A DNA stretch of 64,000 nucleotides from positions 33,910-97,909 of the forward strand of contig JACRJZ010000132.1 of assembly GCA_016219875.1 (NCBI GenBank). The letters are read 5' to 3'. A program made the position numbers and the translations under genes. Origin of the DNA: Verrucomicrobiota bacterium (GTDB lineage Bacteria > Verrucomicrobiota > Verrucomicrobiia > Limisphaerales > JACRJZ01). Of the stretch, positions 19,033-27,809 are shown piece after piece (position 1 is the first letter of the stretch; the number at the start of each line of letters is the position of its first letter). The notes under the pieces were generated by a model. That model saw only the letters and a list, made by a program, of their open reading frames with translations. It was not told the origin of the DNA and did no database searches.

Positions 19033-20724
19033 ATGCCGGAAACCGCCGCCCCATGCGGACCTCCGCGGGCCGCGTCCGCCAGCCCGCTGCTCCAGGCCAA
19101 GCTCGACGCGCTGCGCCGCAAGCACCTCAACGTCGCAGTGGGCACCGGCGTCGCCCGAATTCTCTGCGCCGTGGTGCTCTTGCTCGGGACGGAGATGTTG
19201 CTGGATTACTGGCTCGATCTGCCGTGGGCGGCGCGCGCAGTCGTGCTGGTGGCGACGTCGGCGGTGGCGTGCTCGCTGGCCGTGTTCAGGATCGTTTTGC
19301 CGTTGCTCCACCAACCCGATGACGACGCCATGGCGTTGATGGTGGAGAAGGAGCGCGGCCAGTTCCGCAGCCGGTTGATCGCGGCCATCCAACTGACCCG
19401 GCCCGGAGCGGTTCCGTCCGGCGCGTCGTCGTCGTTGGTCGGCGCGCTGGTTGATGAGACGGAGCGGTTGGCCGCGCCGCTCGACTTCGCCGCGGTGGTG
19501 CCGACGCGCGAATTGAAGAACTTCGGCGCGTGGGCCGCGGCGGTTTCGCTCGCGGGCGGAATCGCGTTGTTCAGCGGGGGACAGGACGCGCGGGATTTGC
19601 TGAGGCGCGCTTTCCTCTCAACGACGCCGGTGCCGCGCAAGACCCGCGTGTTCGTGGCCGACGGCGACAAGATCATCGGCCGCGGCGACAGCGTCGTGAT
19701 CGAGGCCACGGCCCGCGGCGTGGTCCCGGAATCCGGCACGCTCACGATCAAATCGTTTATCCGGCGGGGACAGGAATTCGTCATGGCGCGTGTCACCAAC
19801 GCGGCGAACCGGTTTGCCCTGCCTATCGAGAACGTGCAGCAGAGTTTCGACTACGTGGTGCGCCTCAACGATGGCGCCAGCCCGACGCACACCGTGAAGG
19901 TCCTCCCGCGACCGGGCCTCGCGCGCCTCGAATGCGAGCAGACTTTCCCCGCCTACACCGGGCTGCCCAAGAGAAAGCGTCCGCTCGGCGACCTGACGTT
20001 GTTGGCGGGCAGCCGGCTGCACTTTGCCGCCACTGCCACCAAAAAACTCAAGCAAGCCAGCGCCAAGCTGGACGGCCTGGAGCGCACACTCCCGCTGTCC
20101 ATCGCCGCCGACAATCCGAAGCAGCTCACCGGCGAGATCGCCATTCCCACGAACGGCCTGGCCGGGTTTTCCATCGTGATGACCGACGCCGACAGCATGG
20201 AGTCGCGCGACCCGACGATCTATCACGTCGAGATTGTGCCGGACAAAGCGCCGACCGTGCGGATCACGTCGCCGGAGCGGAAGGAAGAGTTGGTCACGCG
20301 GCAAGGCGTCTTGCTGGTGGGCTTCGATGCCGTGGACGACTTCCAAGTCGCCAAGGCCCGCCTCCGTTACCGAGTGGGCGAGGGTGAAAGCGCGGAGGTC
20401 CGCACCACCGAACTCGACCTCGCCGGCAGCGAAGCGTCGCGGGTCCAGCGCCGCTTCGAGTGGAAGATGGCTGAACTCACGGCCGCCTTGCCCTATGGCA
20501 CGCGCGTGGAGTTCTGGGCCGAAGTGGAGGACAACAACGACGTCACCGGCCCCGGCCGCGGGACCAGTGAGCACCAGTTGGCCCGTATCGTTACGGACGA
20601 CGAGAAGCGCGCCGACCTGTTGGGCCGGGCCGGCGATTTCCTGGGCGCCGTCGGCGACATGGCGACGGACCAGGAGAAGCTGAACCAGAATCTGGGGGCG
20701 CTGATTTTGGAGAAGAGGAAGTAG
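19033..20724 (+). CDS. DUF4175-like membrane protein
   Basis: 563 residues. Two close membrane segments lie at about residues 35-95 (GVARILCAVVLLLGTEMLLD, then AVVLVATSAVACSLAV) and a third at about 165-185 (AWAAAVSLAGGIALFSGG). After these comes a long exported beta-rich region with a VTRQGVLLVGFDAVDDFQVAKARL-type segment (quoted here in part) typical of the DUF4175 family. It ends in a short helical tail (DMATDQEKLNQNLGALI). Family DUF4175 proteins are usually about 1,000 residues or more, with a Gln/Ala-rich helical C-terminal half. Here that half appears to be a separate gene downstream (20933-23641). Function unknown; the family often sits near MoxR/Bat genes, which are absent here. Confidence 0.7.
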   Translation: MPETAAPCGPPRAASASPLLQAKLDALRRKHLNVAVGTGVARILCAVVLLLGTEMLLDYWLDLPWAARAVVLVATSAVACSLAVFRIVLPLLHQPDDDAMALMVEKERGQFRSRLIAAIQLTRPGAVPSGASSSLVGALVDETERLAAPLDFAAVVPTRELKNFGAWAAAVSLAGGIALFSGGQDARDLLRRAFLSTTPVPRKTRVFVADGDKIIGRGDSVVIEATARGVVPESGTLTIKSFIRRGQEFVMARVTNAANRFALPIENVQQSFDYVVRLNDGASPTHTVKVLPRPGLARLECEQTFPAYTGLPKRKRPLGDLTLLAGSRLHFAATATKKLKQASAKLDGLERTLPLSIAADNPKQLTGEIAIPTNGLAGFSIVMTDADSMESRDPTIYHVEIVPDKAPTVRITSPERKEELVTRQGVLLVGFDAVDDFQVAKARLRYRVGEGESAEVRTTELDLAGSEASRVQRRFEWKMAELTAALPYGTRVEFWAEVEDNNDVTGPGRGTSEHQLARIVTDDEKRADLLGRAGDFLGAVGDMATDQEKLNQNLGALILEKRK

Positions 20725-20763
20725 CCAGGACTTCCCTTCGGCGTGAGGCAAAGGGGCGCCACG

Positions 20764-20858
20764 GAGTGAAGAGTGAAAGGGTTGAAGCGTTGAAGAGGCT
20801 TCATGGGCCTGCTTCAGCCCAGGGCTGGCGCCTCTTCAACCCTTCAACTCTTCAACCC
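20764..20858. repeat. Imperfect inverted repeat (GTTGAAGNGTTGAAGAGGC type)
   Basis: The left arm at about 20764-20799 (direct units of GTTGAAG) and the right arm at 20829-20858 (units of CTTCAAC) are imperfect complements around a GC-rich centre with its own small hairpin (agccc/gggct). It fills most of the spacer between the DUF4175 gene and its coiled-coil partner. No gene is visible here. Confidence 0.6.
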
Positions 20859-20932
20859 CCTTGGCGGGAAAAGCGGGCCGGCGCTTCCCGGAATTGAATT
20901 CCAGCGCCCGGCTTCAGCGTCCGATCAAGCGC

Positions 20933-23641
20933 ATGAAAACGCCGCCCCCGTTTGTCCGTGTTGCCACGCTGCTGGCGGCGTTGTTCCTTGCGACCGCCGG
21001 TGGAGCCGAAGAAGCTGGCGCTCCCAGCGACCGCATTCTTCAGCAGGAACTCAAGCAGCAGCAACTTCAGCGCGCCACGCTGCGGTTGGGCGAGCAGTTG
21101 GCCGGCATCATCGAGGAGTTCGAGCGCAACGGCCTGGCCGGCGAAGACCTGCGCACGCTCAGGGCCGTCCGCACCGTACTGGGCCGGCTCAGCGAAAAGG
21201 AAATGCGGCGCGTGGTGGTGTTCCTTGAGCAAGCGCGCACCAACCCCGATGCCGGCGCCAGCAGCCAGGGCCTCACTGGCGCCTACGCGAGCCAGAAAAC
21301 GATCATCACGCTGCTCAAACAGCTCGTCCTGGAATACGAGCGGCAACAAGCGCTGTATGAATTGAGCATCCGCTTTCGCGAGATGGCGGCGCGCCAGGGC
21401 CGGAACATGCGCGTCGGCGTGTGGCTGGCCCGCCAGACGGAGCGCAACCGTTTCAACGAGGAGCAGAAACTCGCCTTGCAGGTCCAGCGGATCGACCAGC
21501 TTCAGATCAACGAGGAAACCTCTGCGCTTGTCGCCCGGCTGAACAAGCTCGCGGTGGAAATCGGCGGCACGGCCGCAAGCGAGCGGCCCAAAGCCGCGGC
21601 CAAACAAGTCCAGGACGGCGGCCTCACGAACTGGCTCTTCGCCGCGGCGGAGGAACTCAAGAACGGCCAACTCATCAAGAGCGCCACCAGCAACGAGAAG
21701 AAGGCCCGCGATGAAATGCGCGAGATCGCCCGCCTGCTGCTCCTGTCCAAGGACCTCGCCGACTTGCTTCGCGCCGCCATCCGCGAGACGGAAGCCACGA
21801 TCCTCTTCCAGAAAGACGTGATGGAGGAAACCCGCAAGATCGAGCAGGCCGAGGACAGTCTTGCCGTGGAACAGCATCAGGCCGAGGCCGTCGATGTCAC
21901 TGACTTGATCCATCGCGACATCAAGGACGCCGCGCCCGTCGCCGCCGGTTATCTGCGCGCCGCGTTCGACTCGATGCAGGAAGCGCGCGAGGTCCTCTTG
22001 AACGACGACCCTTCCGACGCGAAACGCCGCGCCGCTCCGGCGAGACAGCGCGACGCCGTGACGGGCCTCGAACAAGCCAAGCGCGCCTTGCAGGACCAGT
22101 TGGCCAAAGCCGAAGCCGAGATTGATCGACCGGAGAATGCATTGGTCCACTTGCGCGATTTGCAGGAAGAGGTCAAGCAACTCATCGAGAAGCAGGAGAA
22201 GCTCAAACAAGAAGCCGCCCAGACCGCCAAGCCAAACCAGCTTCGCGCCAAAGCGCCGGAGCAAGGTACGCTGAAAGATCAGGCCCAGGACGCCCAGCAG
22301 AAGGCGGCCCCGGAAGCCCCGGCCGCTGCGCAGGCGTTGGATGAAGCCGCCCAGCAGATGGAGGCCGCCCAGAAGGCCTTCGCCCAAAGCAGGAACTCGC
22401 CTGAAGCCCAGCAAGCCGCCGTGGATTCGCTCAAGAAGGCCGACGCTGAACTCGGAAAGGAGATCGCGCGATTGGAAGACGCGGAGAAGCAACTCAGCGC
22501 GTTGGAGAAACTCTCCGACAAAGTCAGCGACCTCATCAAAGGCCAGGAGCAGGTGAACGCCGACACGGCCAAGGAGGCGGCCAAGCCCAGTCCTTCGCTG
22601 GCTCAATCCAAGAGCCTGGCCAATCAGGAAGCGGCCCTGGCCAGGGCCGCCGCCGAGGCGCTGGTGCAAGCCGAACGTCCTTCGCCTTCCGCCGCGCCGC
22701 ATCTCGCCGAAGCCCGTGCGCAGATGAACGACGCCAAAGGCCAGCTCGGCAAACCCGATGCCAAATCCGCCGAAGCACCGGAACGGAAGGCCCTGGCCGA
22801 GTTGTTCGCCGCGAAAAAGGAGATCGACACGAAGATCGGCGACTTGAAGCAGGACCTCGGTCTGCCGCCCGACAGCGCCGGGCCGTCGTTGGCCGACGCG
22901 ATGGCTGCCATTGAGAAGGCGCAGGGCGAAGTGAATCAGGCGATGGCTCAGATGACGGGGGCACCGCCCGGCTTGGCCGAGTCCGCCCAGAAGCCGCCGG
23001 CCGCACCCGCCAGCGCGATGGACGCCGCGGCCCGGGAGTTGGGCCAAGCCGCGCAGGACATCACGCCGGTGGCCGCCGGCGACATGGGGCCGTTGCCCGC
23101 CGCTGCCGAAGCGGCGCTCCAATCTGCGCTCGGCGCGCTGAACCAGGGCGCTGCTCAAGCCGCCGCGCACCAGCAATCCCCCGCCCAGGCCAATGCTTCG
23201 GTCGCGGCGCAGGCCCTTGCCCAAGCGCAAGCCGCCCTCGCTCTTGCCGAGGCCGGTTTGAAATCTGAGCTGGCCCAAATGGACCAAGGTGAACCCGGCG
23301 GCCAGCAAGGCCAGCCAGCCGGCAAAGGCCGCACGCCCGGCCCGGCGAAGCCGCCCGGCCAGAACCAGCAGGCCGCCAACCAACCCGGACGGAAGCCTGG
23401 TCAGCAGCCCGGTCCTGGCACACCGCCGCCGCGCGGCACGGGCGACGTCGGCAACTGGCGCGGCGCCGGCGGGGCCAATGGGCCGCAGCGAGCGACGGCC
23501 GGCTTCGGCTCGTTCGTGGGCCTGCCGGGTCGTGACCGCGCCGCCATCCAGCAATCGCAGGGCGAGAAGTATCCCCAGGAATATGGGCCGATGGTGGAGC
23601 AGTACTTGCGCAACCTCTCGGACCAGTCCCAGGCGAAATAG
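20933..23641 (+). CDS. Exported Ala/Gln-rich coiled-coil protein, partner of DUF4175
   Basis: 902 residues from the ATG at 20933; the upstream in-frame codons cross an inverted repeat. The signal peptide is MKTPPPFVRVATLLAALFLA. Almost all the rest is charged, Ala/Gln/Lys/Glu-rich helix predicted to form long coiled coils. Examples are LQDQLAKAEAEIDR-like segments and EEVKQLIEKQEKLKQEA near residues 410-430. A Pro/Gly/Gln/Asn-rich tail follows (about 780-850). The last 50 residues regain a conserved look (GFGSFVGLPGRDRAAIQQSQ, then YPQEYGPMVEQYLRNL). That ending matches the C-termini of full-length DUF4175 proteins as I remember them, so these two genes may be a split version of one protein. 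Function unknown. Confidence 0.65.
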   Translation: MKTPPPFVRVATLLAALFLATAGGAEEAGAPSDRILQQELKQQQLQRATLRLGEQLAGIIEEFERNGLAGEDLRTLRAVRTVLGRLSEKEMRRVVVFLEQARTNPDAGASSQGLTGAYASQKTIITLLKQLVLEYERQQALYELSIRFREMAARQGRNMRVGVWLARQTERNRFNEEQKLALQVQRIDQLQINEETSALVARLNKLAVEIGGTAASERPKAAAKQVQDGGLTNWLFAAAEELKNGQLIKSATSNEKKARDEMREIARLLLLSKDLADLLRAAIRETEATILFQKDVMEETRKIEQAEDSLAVEQHQAEAVDVTDLIHRDIKDAAPVAAGYLRAAFDSMQEAREVLLNDDPSDAKRRAAPARQRDAVTGLEQAKRALQDQLAKAEAEIDRPENALVHLRDLQEEVKQLIEKQEKLKQEAAQTAKPNQLRAKAPEQGTLKDQAQDAQQKAAPEAPAAAQALDEAAQQMEAAQKAFAQSRNSPEAQQAAVDSLKKADAELGKEIARLEDAEKQLSALEKLSDKVSDLIKGQEQVNADTAKEAAKPSPSLAQSKSLANQEAALARAAAEALVQAERPSPSAAPHLAEARAQMNDAKGQLGKPDAKSAEAPERKALAELFAAKKEIDTKIGDLKQDLGLPPDSAGPSLADAMAAIEKAQGEVNQAMAQMTGAPPGLAESAQKPPAAPASAMDAAARELGQAAQDITPVAAGDMGPLPAAAEAALQSALGALNQGAAQAAAHQQSPAQANASVAAQALAQAQAALALAEAGLKSELAQMDQGEPGGQQGQPAGKGRTPGPAKPPGQNQQAANQPGRKPGQQPGPGTPPPRGTGDVGNWRGAGGANGPQRATAGFGSFVGLPGRDRAAIQQSQGEKYPQEYGPMVEQYLRNLSDQSQAK

Positions 23642-23663
23642 CTTTCCACGAACCAGAACTGGG

Positions 23664-23737
23664 CGGTGGGGCGAGCGTACTCGCGAGCCGTGGCGTGACG
23701 TGGCTCCCGTCGGCTCGCGAGTACGCTCGCCCCACCG
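23664..23737. repeat. Perfect 27-bp inverted repeat, family C, copy 2
   Basis: Arms at 23664-23690 and 23711-23737 are exact reverse complements around a 20-base loop. It shares the GTGGGGCGAGCGTAC core with the element at 17552-17625. It lies just after the coiled-coil gene, in the spacer before the oxidoreductase. Both copies follow gene ends, as REP-type elements do. Confidence 0.88.
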
Positions 23738-23850
23738 GTTCCTGGTCCCAATTCGCGATTTCGGGACCGTGGCGCTTCCCAGAATCTTCTTGCCAGCCTT
23801 CCGCGCGCCTTCCGATAGTCCCGGCAACGGAACACCGAATACAGACTCGC

Positions 23851-25002
23851 ATGAAAACCGTTCGCTTCGGAATCATCGGCATGGGCAACATGGGCCGCTT
23901 CCACGCCGACTACTTGCTCGCCGGCAAGGTCAAACGCGCCGAACTCGTTGCCGTCAGCGATGCCGTGCCCGCCAATCTGGAGCGCTACCAGCAACTCAAG
24001 ACCTTCGAGCGCAGTGAAGACCTGATCCGCTCCGGGGCGGTGGACGCCGTCATCATCGCCACGCCGCACTACTTGCACACGTCCATCGGCATCGACGCCC
24101 TGAACCGCGGGCTGCACGTGCTGGTGGAGAAACCGATTTCGGTCCACAAGGCGGACTGTGAACGGCTGATCGCGGCCCACCAAAGCCACAGCCAGGTCTT
24201 TGGGGCCATGTTCCAACTGCGCACCGACCCGCGCTACCGCAAGCTCCATCAACTGATTTACGGCGAGGAATTGGGCGAAATCGTCCGCGTCAACTGGATC
24301 ATCACCGACTGGTATCGCACGGAGGCTTACTATGGCAGCGGCGGCTGGCGCGCGACCTGGAAGGGCGAAGGCGGCGGCGTGCTCCTCAACCAGTGCCCGC
24401 ACAACCTCGACCTGTTGATCTGGCTCTGTGGCCGGCCCGCCCGTGTGCGCGGCTTCTGCCAGTTGGGCCGCTATCACGGCATCGAAGTGGAAGACAACGT
24501 GACCGCCTACCTCGAATACCCAAACGGCGCGACCGGCGTGTTCATCACCTCCACCGGCGAAGCGCCGGGCAGCAACCGGCTGGAAATCTGCGGCGAGATG
24601 GGCAAAGTCGTTTTGGAAAACAACAAGCTCACGTTCACGCGCAACGAGATTTCCATGATTCAGTTCAGCCGCACGAGCAAAGCAGGTTTCGCCAAACCCG
24701 AGGTGTGGAACATCGACATCCCGTTCGAGAACATCGGCGCGCAGCACGCCGACATCGCGCAAAACTTCGTCGATGCTGTCCTCGACGGCGCTCCCCTTCT
24801 TTGCCCTGCCGCGGAAGGAGTGCATTCCGTCGAGCTTGCCAACGCCATCCTCTACTCCTCACTCGTCGGCAAGACGGTCGAACTGCCCTTGGACGGCCTG
24901 GCCTACGAGCAGCGGCTCAAGAAGCTCGTCGCCGACTCCAAGTTCGAGAAGAAGGTTGTCGCCACCGCCGGCGAGGATTTCACCAAGTCGTTCAACCGGT
25001 AA
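23851..25002 (+). CDS. Gfo/Idh/MocA-family oxidoreductase
   Basis: 383 residues from the ATG at 23851. The N-terminal Rossmann fold is RFGIIGMGNMGRFHAD, with Gly10-x-Gly12-xx-Gly15 for NAD(P) binding. The hallmark EKP triad is at 93-95 (HVLVEKPIS). The C-terminal alpha/beta domain carries LLNQCPHNLDLLIWL, with His184 at the usual catalytic-acid position. No signal peptide is visible, so it is probably cytoplasmic. Such enzymes oxidise or reduce sugars, inositols or their derivatives; the substrate cannot be told from sequence. Tyr-rich DWYRTEAYYGSGGWR matches the large subfamily abundant in Verrucomicrobia and Planctomycetes. Confidence 0.92.
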   Translation: MKTVRFGIIGMGNMGRFHADYLLAGKVKRAELVAVSDAVPANLERYQQLKTFERSEDLIRSGAVDAVIIATPHYLHTSIGIDALNRGLHVLVEKPISVHKADCERLIAAHQSHSQVFGAMFQLRTDPRYRKLHQLIYGEELGEIVRVNWIITDWYRTEAYYGSGGWRATWKGEGGGVLLNQCPHNLDLLIWLCGRPARVRGFCQLGRYHGIEVEDNVTAYLEYPNGATGVFITSTGEAPGSNRLEICGEMGKVVLENNKLTFTRNEISMIQFSRTSKAGFAKPEVWNIDIPFENIGAQHADIAQNFVDAVLDGAPLLCPAAEGVHSVELANAILYSSLVGKTVELPLDGLAYEQRLKKLVADSKFEKKVVATAGEDFTKSFNR

Positions 25003-25036
25003 GCGGCCCGCGGCAGACAAGGCGCTCGCCCTTAAA

Positions 25037-25163
25037 GTCTGTTTGAAAACTCCTTTGAGCTGCGACGAATGGAGGCTTGGAGTTCCGCGTTTACGCGGTT
25101 TGACGGGAGCGCGCAGCACGAACCGCGCAAACGCGGAACTCCAAACGGGGTTTTCAAACAGGC
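25037..25163. repeat. Nested inverted repeat abutting the HzsA-like gene
   Basis: Outer arms at 25037-25050 and 25150-25163 pair (13 of 14). Inner arms at 25077-25100 and 25121-25144 pair with one mismatch in 24 (core GTTCCGCGTTTACGCGG). The element ends five bases before the ATG of the next gene. It occupies the place where a leader and the basic start of a signal peptide would be expected, so it may have inserted there and replaced the original start. Confidence 0.8.
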
Positions 25164-25168
25164 TCTTG

Positions 25169-27619
25169 ATGCCGCTGCTGGCCTTCGCGGCGCTCGCGAT
25201 GGTCACTGTCGCGGAACCGACTCCCGCGCGGGCGAACCCGATCGCTGCCGACGGCACACCGGCGGGCGCGGACGAGATCGTCTTCGCCGTCCGGCAACCC
25301 GGCAAGGACCCGCACTACTACGCCAACTTCGGCTACTTCGCCTTCGATCCCGAGCGGAAGGCCTACGGTCAGGACGGGAAGCTTTGTCGCCTGAACGTCG
25401 GCACCGGCCGGCTGACGGTGCTGCTTGATGATCCGAGCGGCGGGGTGCGCGATCCCCAGGTCAGTTACGACGGAAAGAGAATTCTCTTCTCGTACCGGAA
25501 GGGTGGGACGCCGAACTATCTGCTCTACGAAACCCAGGCGGACGGTTCGGGTCTGCGGCAGCTTACCGACGGTCCTTGGGACGATATCGAGCCGACCTAT
25601 CTCCCCGACGACGGGATTCTTTTCTGTTCGAGCCGCTGCCGCCGCTGGGTCAACTGTTGGCCGACGCCGGTCGCCGTGCTCCACCGCTGCGACCGCGACG
25701 GCAAAAACCTCCGCGCCGTCTCGAGCAACAACCAACACGACAACACCCCGTGGGTCCTGCCCGATGGCCGCATCCTCTACACGCGCTGGGAATACGTCGA
25801 TCGGAGCGAGGTCTCCTTTCACCACCTCTGGACGGCCCATCCCGACGGCACGGGGCAGACGGTGTTCTTCGGGAACATGCATCCAGGCATCGCCATGCTC
25901 GATGCGAAGCCGATTCCCGGCACGCGCAAGGTCGTCGCCTCCTTCTCGCCGGGCCACGGACGGCGTGAGCACGACGGCCACATCACCATTGTCGATCCGG
26001 CCGCGGGACCGGACGCCACATCCTTCGCTCGGCGCGTGAGCCAGACGGCGGACTTCCGCGATCCTTACCCGCTCGGCGAGGATTCGTTTCTTGTGGCCAA
26101 GCAGGCGAGCCTTCTCCTCATGGATGGACGGGGCGCCACGCGAGTCCTCCATACCTTGACCGTGGAAGAACGTGCCGCCGGCCTCGAGTGCCACGAGCCG
26201 CGACCGTTGCGCCCGCGACCACGCGAGCCGCTGTTGACGGACCGGATCGAGCCAGCCCAAACGACTGGCGTGTTGGTTCTCTCGGATGTTTATCGCGGGC
26301 GCAACATGGGTGGAGTGAAACGAGGGGAGATCAAGGAACTCCTGGTCCTGGAAACGTTGCCCAAGCCCATCAACTTCACCGGCAGCGGTGATCCGATCAG
26401 CTACAACGGCACGTTCACCCTTGAGCGCGTGCTCGGCACCGTCCCCGTCGAGGCCGATGGGTCGGCGTGCTTCGAGTTGCCGGCGCTGCGGAGTTTCTTC
26501 TTCGTGGCGCTCGACGGTGAAGGCGTCGCCGTCAAGCGTATGCAAAGCTTCTTGACCGTTCAGCCGGGCGAGAGGCTGAGTTGCGTCGGGTGCCACGAGC
26601 ACCGCGCCGGGACCGCCCTCCCAACCGCGAGCCTTGGCGCCCTCTGCCGTCCGCCCAGCCGCGTCCGGCCAATGCCCGGCGTCCCGGATGTGTTCGACTT
26701 CCCGCGGGACATCCAGCCCATCCTCGACCGGCACTGCGTGTGCTGTCACGACTACGAGTCGCATGACGCCACCAACGGGCCGCGCGCGGGCGGCGTGATT
26801 CTCACCGGGGACCGCGGGCCGTTCTTCTCGCACAGTTTCTGGATGCTCACGGTCCGCGGCCAGTTTTCCGATGGCCGAAACCTCCCGCGCAGCAACTATG
26901 CGCCGCGGACTCTGGGCAGCGCCGCCAGCCCGCTGCTGAGACTGCTCGACGGAGGTCATTACGACGCCAAGCTGACGCCACAGGAAAAGAGCTTGGTCCG
27001 TCTCTGGATCGAGACGGGTGCGCCGTACGCCGGCACCTACGCGGCCTTGGGGACGGGCATGATCGGGGCCTATCGGGAGGACATTCTGGATCGGAGCGAT
27101 GCCGAGTGGCCGGCGGTGAAGGCGGCCCAACCGGTGCTCGAAAAGCGCTGCGGGACTTGCCACGCGGGGCCGAAGCAACTGCCCACTTCGCCGTCCGACG
27201 ACGCGGGCATGGCACCCTGGCAAAGCAAGTTCACCGACCCGCGCATCCGCTTCTCGCGTCACCTCCTCTACAACCTCACCCGGCCCGAGAAGTCACTGCT
27301 GCTGTTGGCCCCGCTCGCGAAAGCGGGTGGCGGCTATGGCGTCTGTGGCGGAACGGGAAACGCAGCAGCGACTATCTTCGCGGGCACGGACGATTCCGAC
27401 TACCGCATCCTCTTCGAGAGCGTGCTCGCCACGAAGAGCGCGCTCGACCGGCTCCAGCGTTTCGACATGCCGGGCTTCCGCCCCGGACCCGAGTACACCC
27501 GTGAAATGATGCGCTACGGCATCCTGCCCCGCGGGCCGGGAGCCGGCAGCCCGATCGACGTTTACGCCGCGGATCGGGCTTATTGGGAATCGCTCTGGTA
27601 TCGGCCGACGGGCCAGTGA
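25169..27619 (+). CDS. TolB-propeller/HzsA-like multiheme c-type cytochrome
   Basis: 816 residues from the ATG at 25169. The N-terminus is hydrophobic (MPLLAFAALAMVTVAEP) but lacks the basic n-region of a normal signal peptide. The immediately upstream inverted repeat may have truncated it. The first half is a TolB-like propeller (DPQVSYDGKRILFSYRKGG; LRQLTDGPWDDIEPTYLPD). The middle resembles the domain named after hydrazine synthase alpha subunit (GVLVLSDVYRGRNMGGVKRG; RVLGTVPVEADGSACFELPA). Three CxxCH haem c sites are at about residues 472 (CVGCH), 523 (CVCCH) and 661 (CGTCH). The family is widespread in Planctomycetes and Verrucomicrobia; hydrazine synthesis is not implied outside anammox bacteria. 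Probable periplasmic redox protein. Confidence 0.82.
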   Translation: MPLLAFAALAMVTVAEPTPARANPIAADGTPAGADEIVFAVRQPGKDPHYYANFGYFAFDPERKAYGQDGKLCRLNVGTGRLTVLLDDPSGGVRDPQVSYDGKRILFSYRKGGTPNYLLYETQADGSGLRQLTDGPWDDIEPTYLPDDGILFCSSRCRRWVNCWPTPVAVLHRCDRDGKNLRAVSSNNQHDNTPWVLPDGRILYTRWEYVDRSEVSFHHLWTAHPDGTGQTVFFGNMHPGIAMLDAKPIPGTRKVVASFSPGHGRREHDGHITIVDPAAGPDATSFARRVSQTADFRDPYPLGEDSFLVAKQASLLLMDGRGATRVLHTLTVEERAAGLECHEPRPLRPRPREPLLTDRIEPAQTTGVLVLSDVYRGRNMGGVKRGEIKELLVLETLPKPINFTGSGDPISYNGTFTLERVLGTVPVEADGSACFELPALRSFFFVALDGEGVAVKRMQSFLTVQPGERLSCVGCHEHRAGTALPTASLGALCRPPSRVRPMPGVPDVFDFPRDIQPILDRHCVCCHDYESHDATNGPRAGGVILTGDRGPFFSHSFWMLTVRGQFSDGRNLPRSNYAPRTLGSAASPLLRLLDGGHYDAKLTPQEKSLVRLWIETGAPYAGTYAALGTGMIGAYREDILDRSDAEWPAVKAAQPVLEKRCGTCHAGPKQLPTSPSDDAGMAPWQSKFTDPRIRFSRHLLYNLTRPEKSLLLLAPLAKAGGGYGVCGGTGNAAATIFAGTDDSDYRILFESVLATKSALDRLQRFDMPGFRPGPEYTREMMRYGILPRGPGAGSPIDVYAADRAYWESLWYRPTGQ

Positions 27620-27668
27620 GCGTGGAGCGATCCGGGCACAACGGTGCTCTCCTCGGCCGCATCTGACG

Positions 27669-27764
27669 TTGCTGGTGGCGCTGACGCTGGTGGGCACCTT
27701 GACCAGTGGCGGCGTAGAAGGGAACGCCCCGGACCTTGATCTCGCTGCCACGTGGATGCCATGA
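27669..27764 (+). pseudogene. Probable decayed start of a secreted-protein gene
   Basis: The frame beginning TTG at 27669 reads as a signal peptide (LLVALTLVGTLTSGGVEGN) and then stops after about 31 codons. It follows the HzsA-like stop by 49 bases on the same strand. The signal-peptide-like composition without any mature domain suggests the surviving 5' end of a gene whose body was lost, possibly when the downstream defence genes arrived. No conserved domain remains, so this is inference. Confidence 0.35.
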
Positions 27765-27809
27765 GCTTTATGCTGACAAGAGCTTCGTGTTTCGTGTAAG
27801 ACCTCCGGC

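Noticed and set aside
23695..23850. Upstream extension of the Gfo/Idh/MocA gene
   Set aside because: It crosses the arm of a perfect inverted repeat, and the Rossmann fold begins right after the ATG at 23851.
24773..25168. Upstream extension of the HzsA-like gene into the oxidoreductase gene
   Set aside because: It overlaps the oxidoreductase in another frame and then an inverted repeat.
25169..27619. Hydrazine synthase (anammox)
   Set aside because: Only the middle-domain family resemblance is present; no other anammox genes are seen and the family is widespread in non-anammox bacteria.
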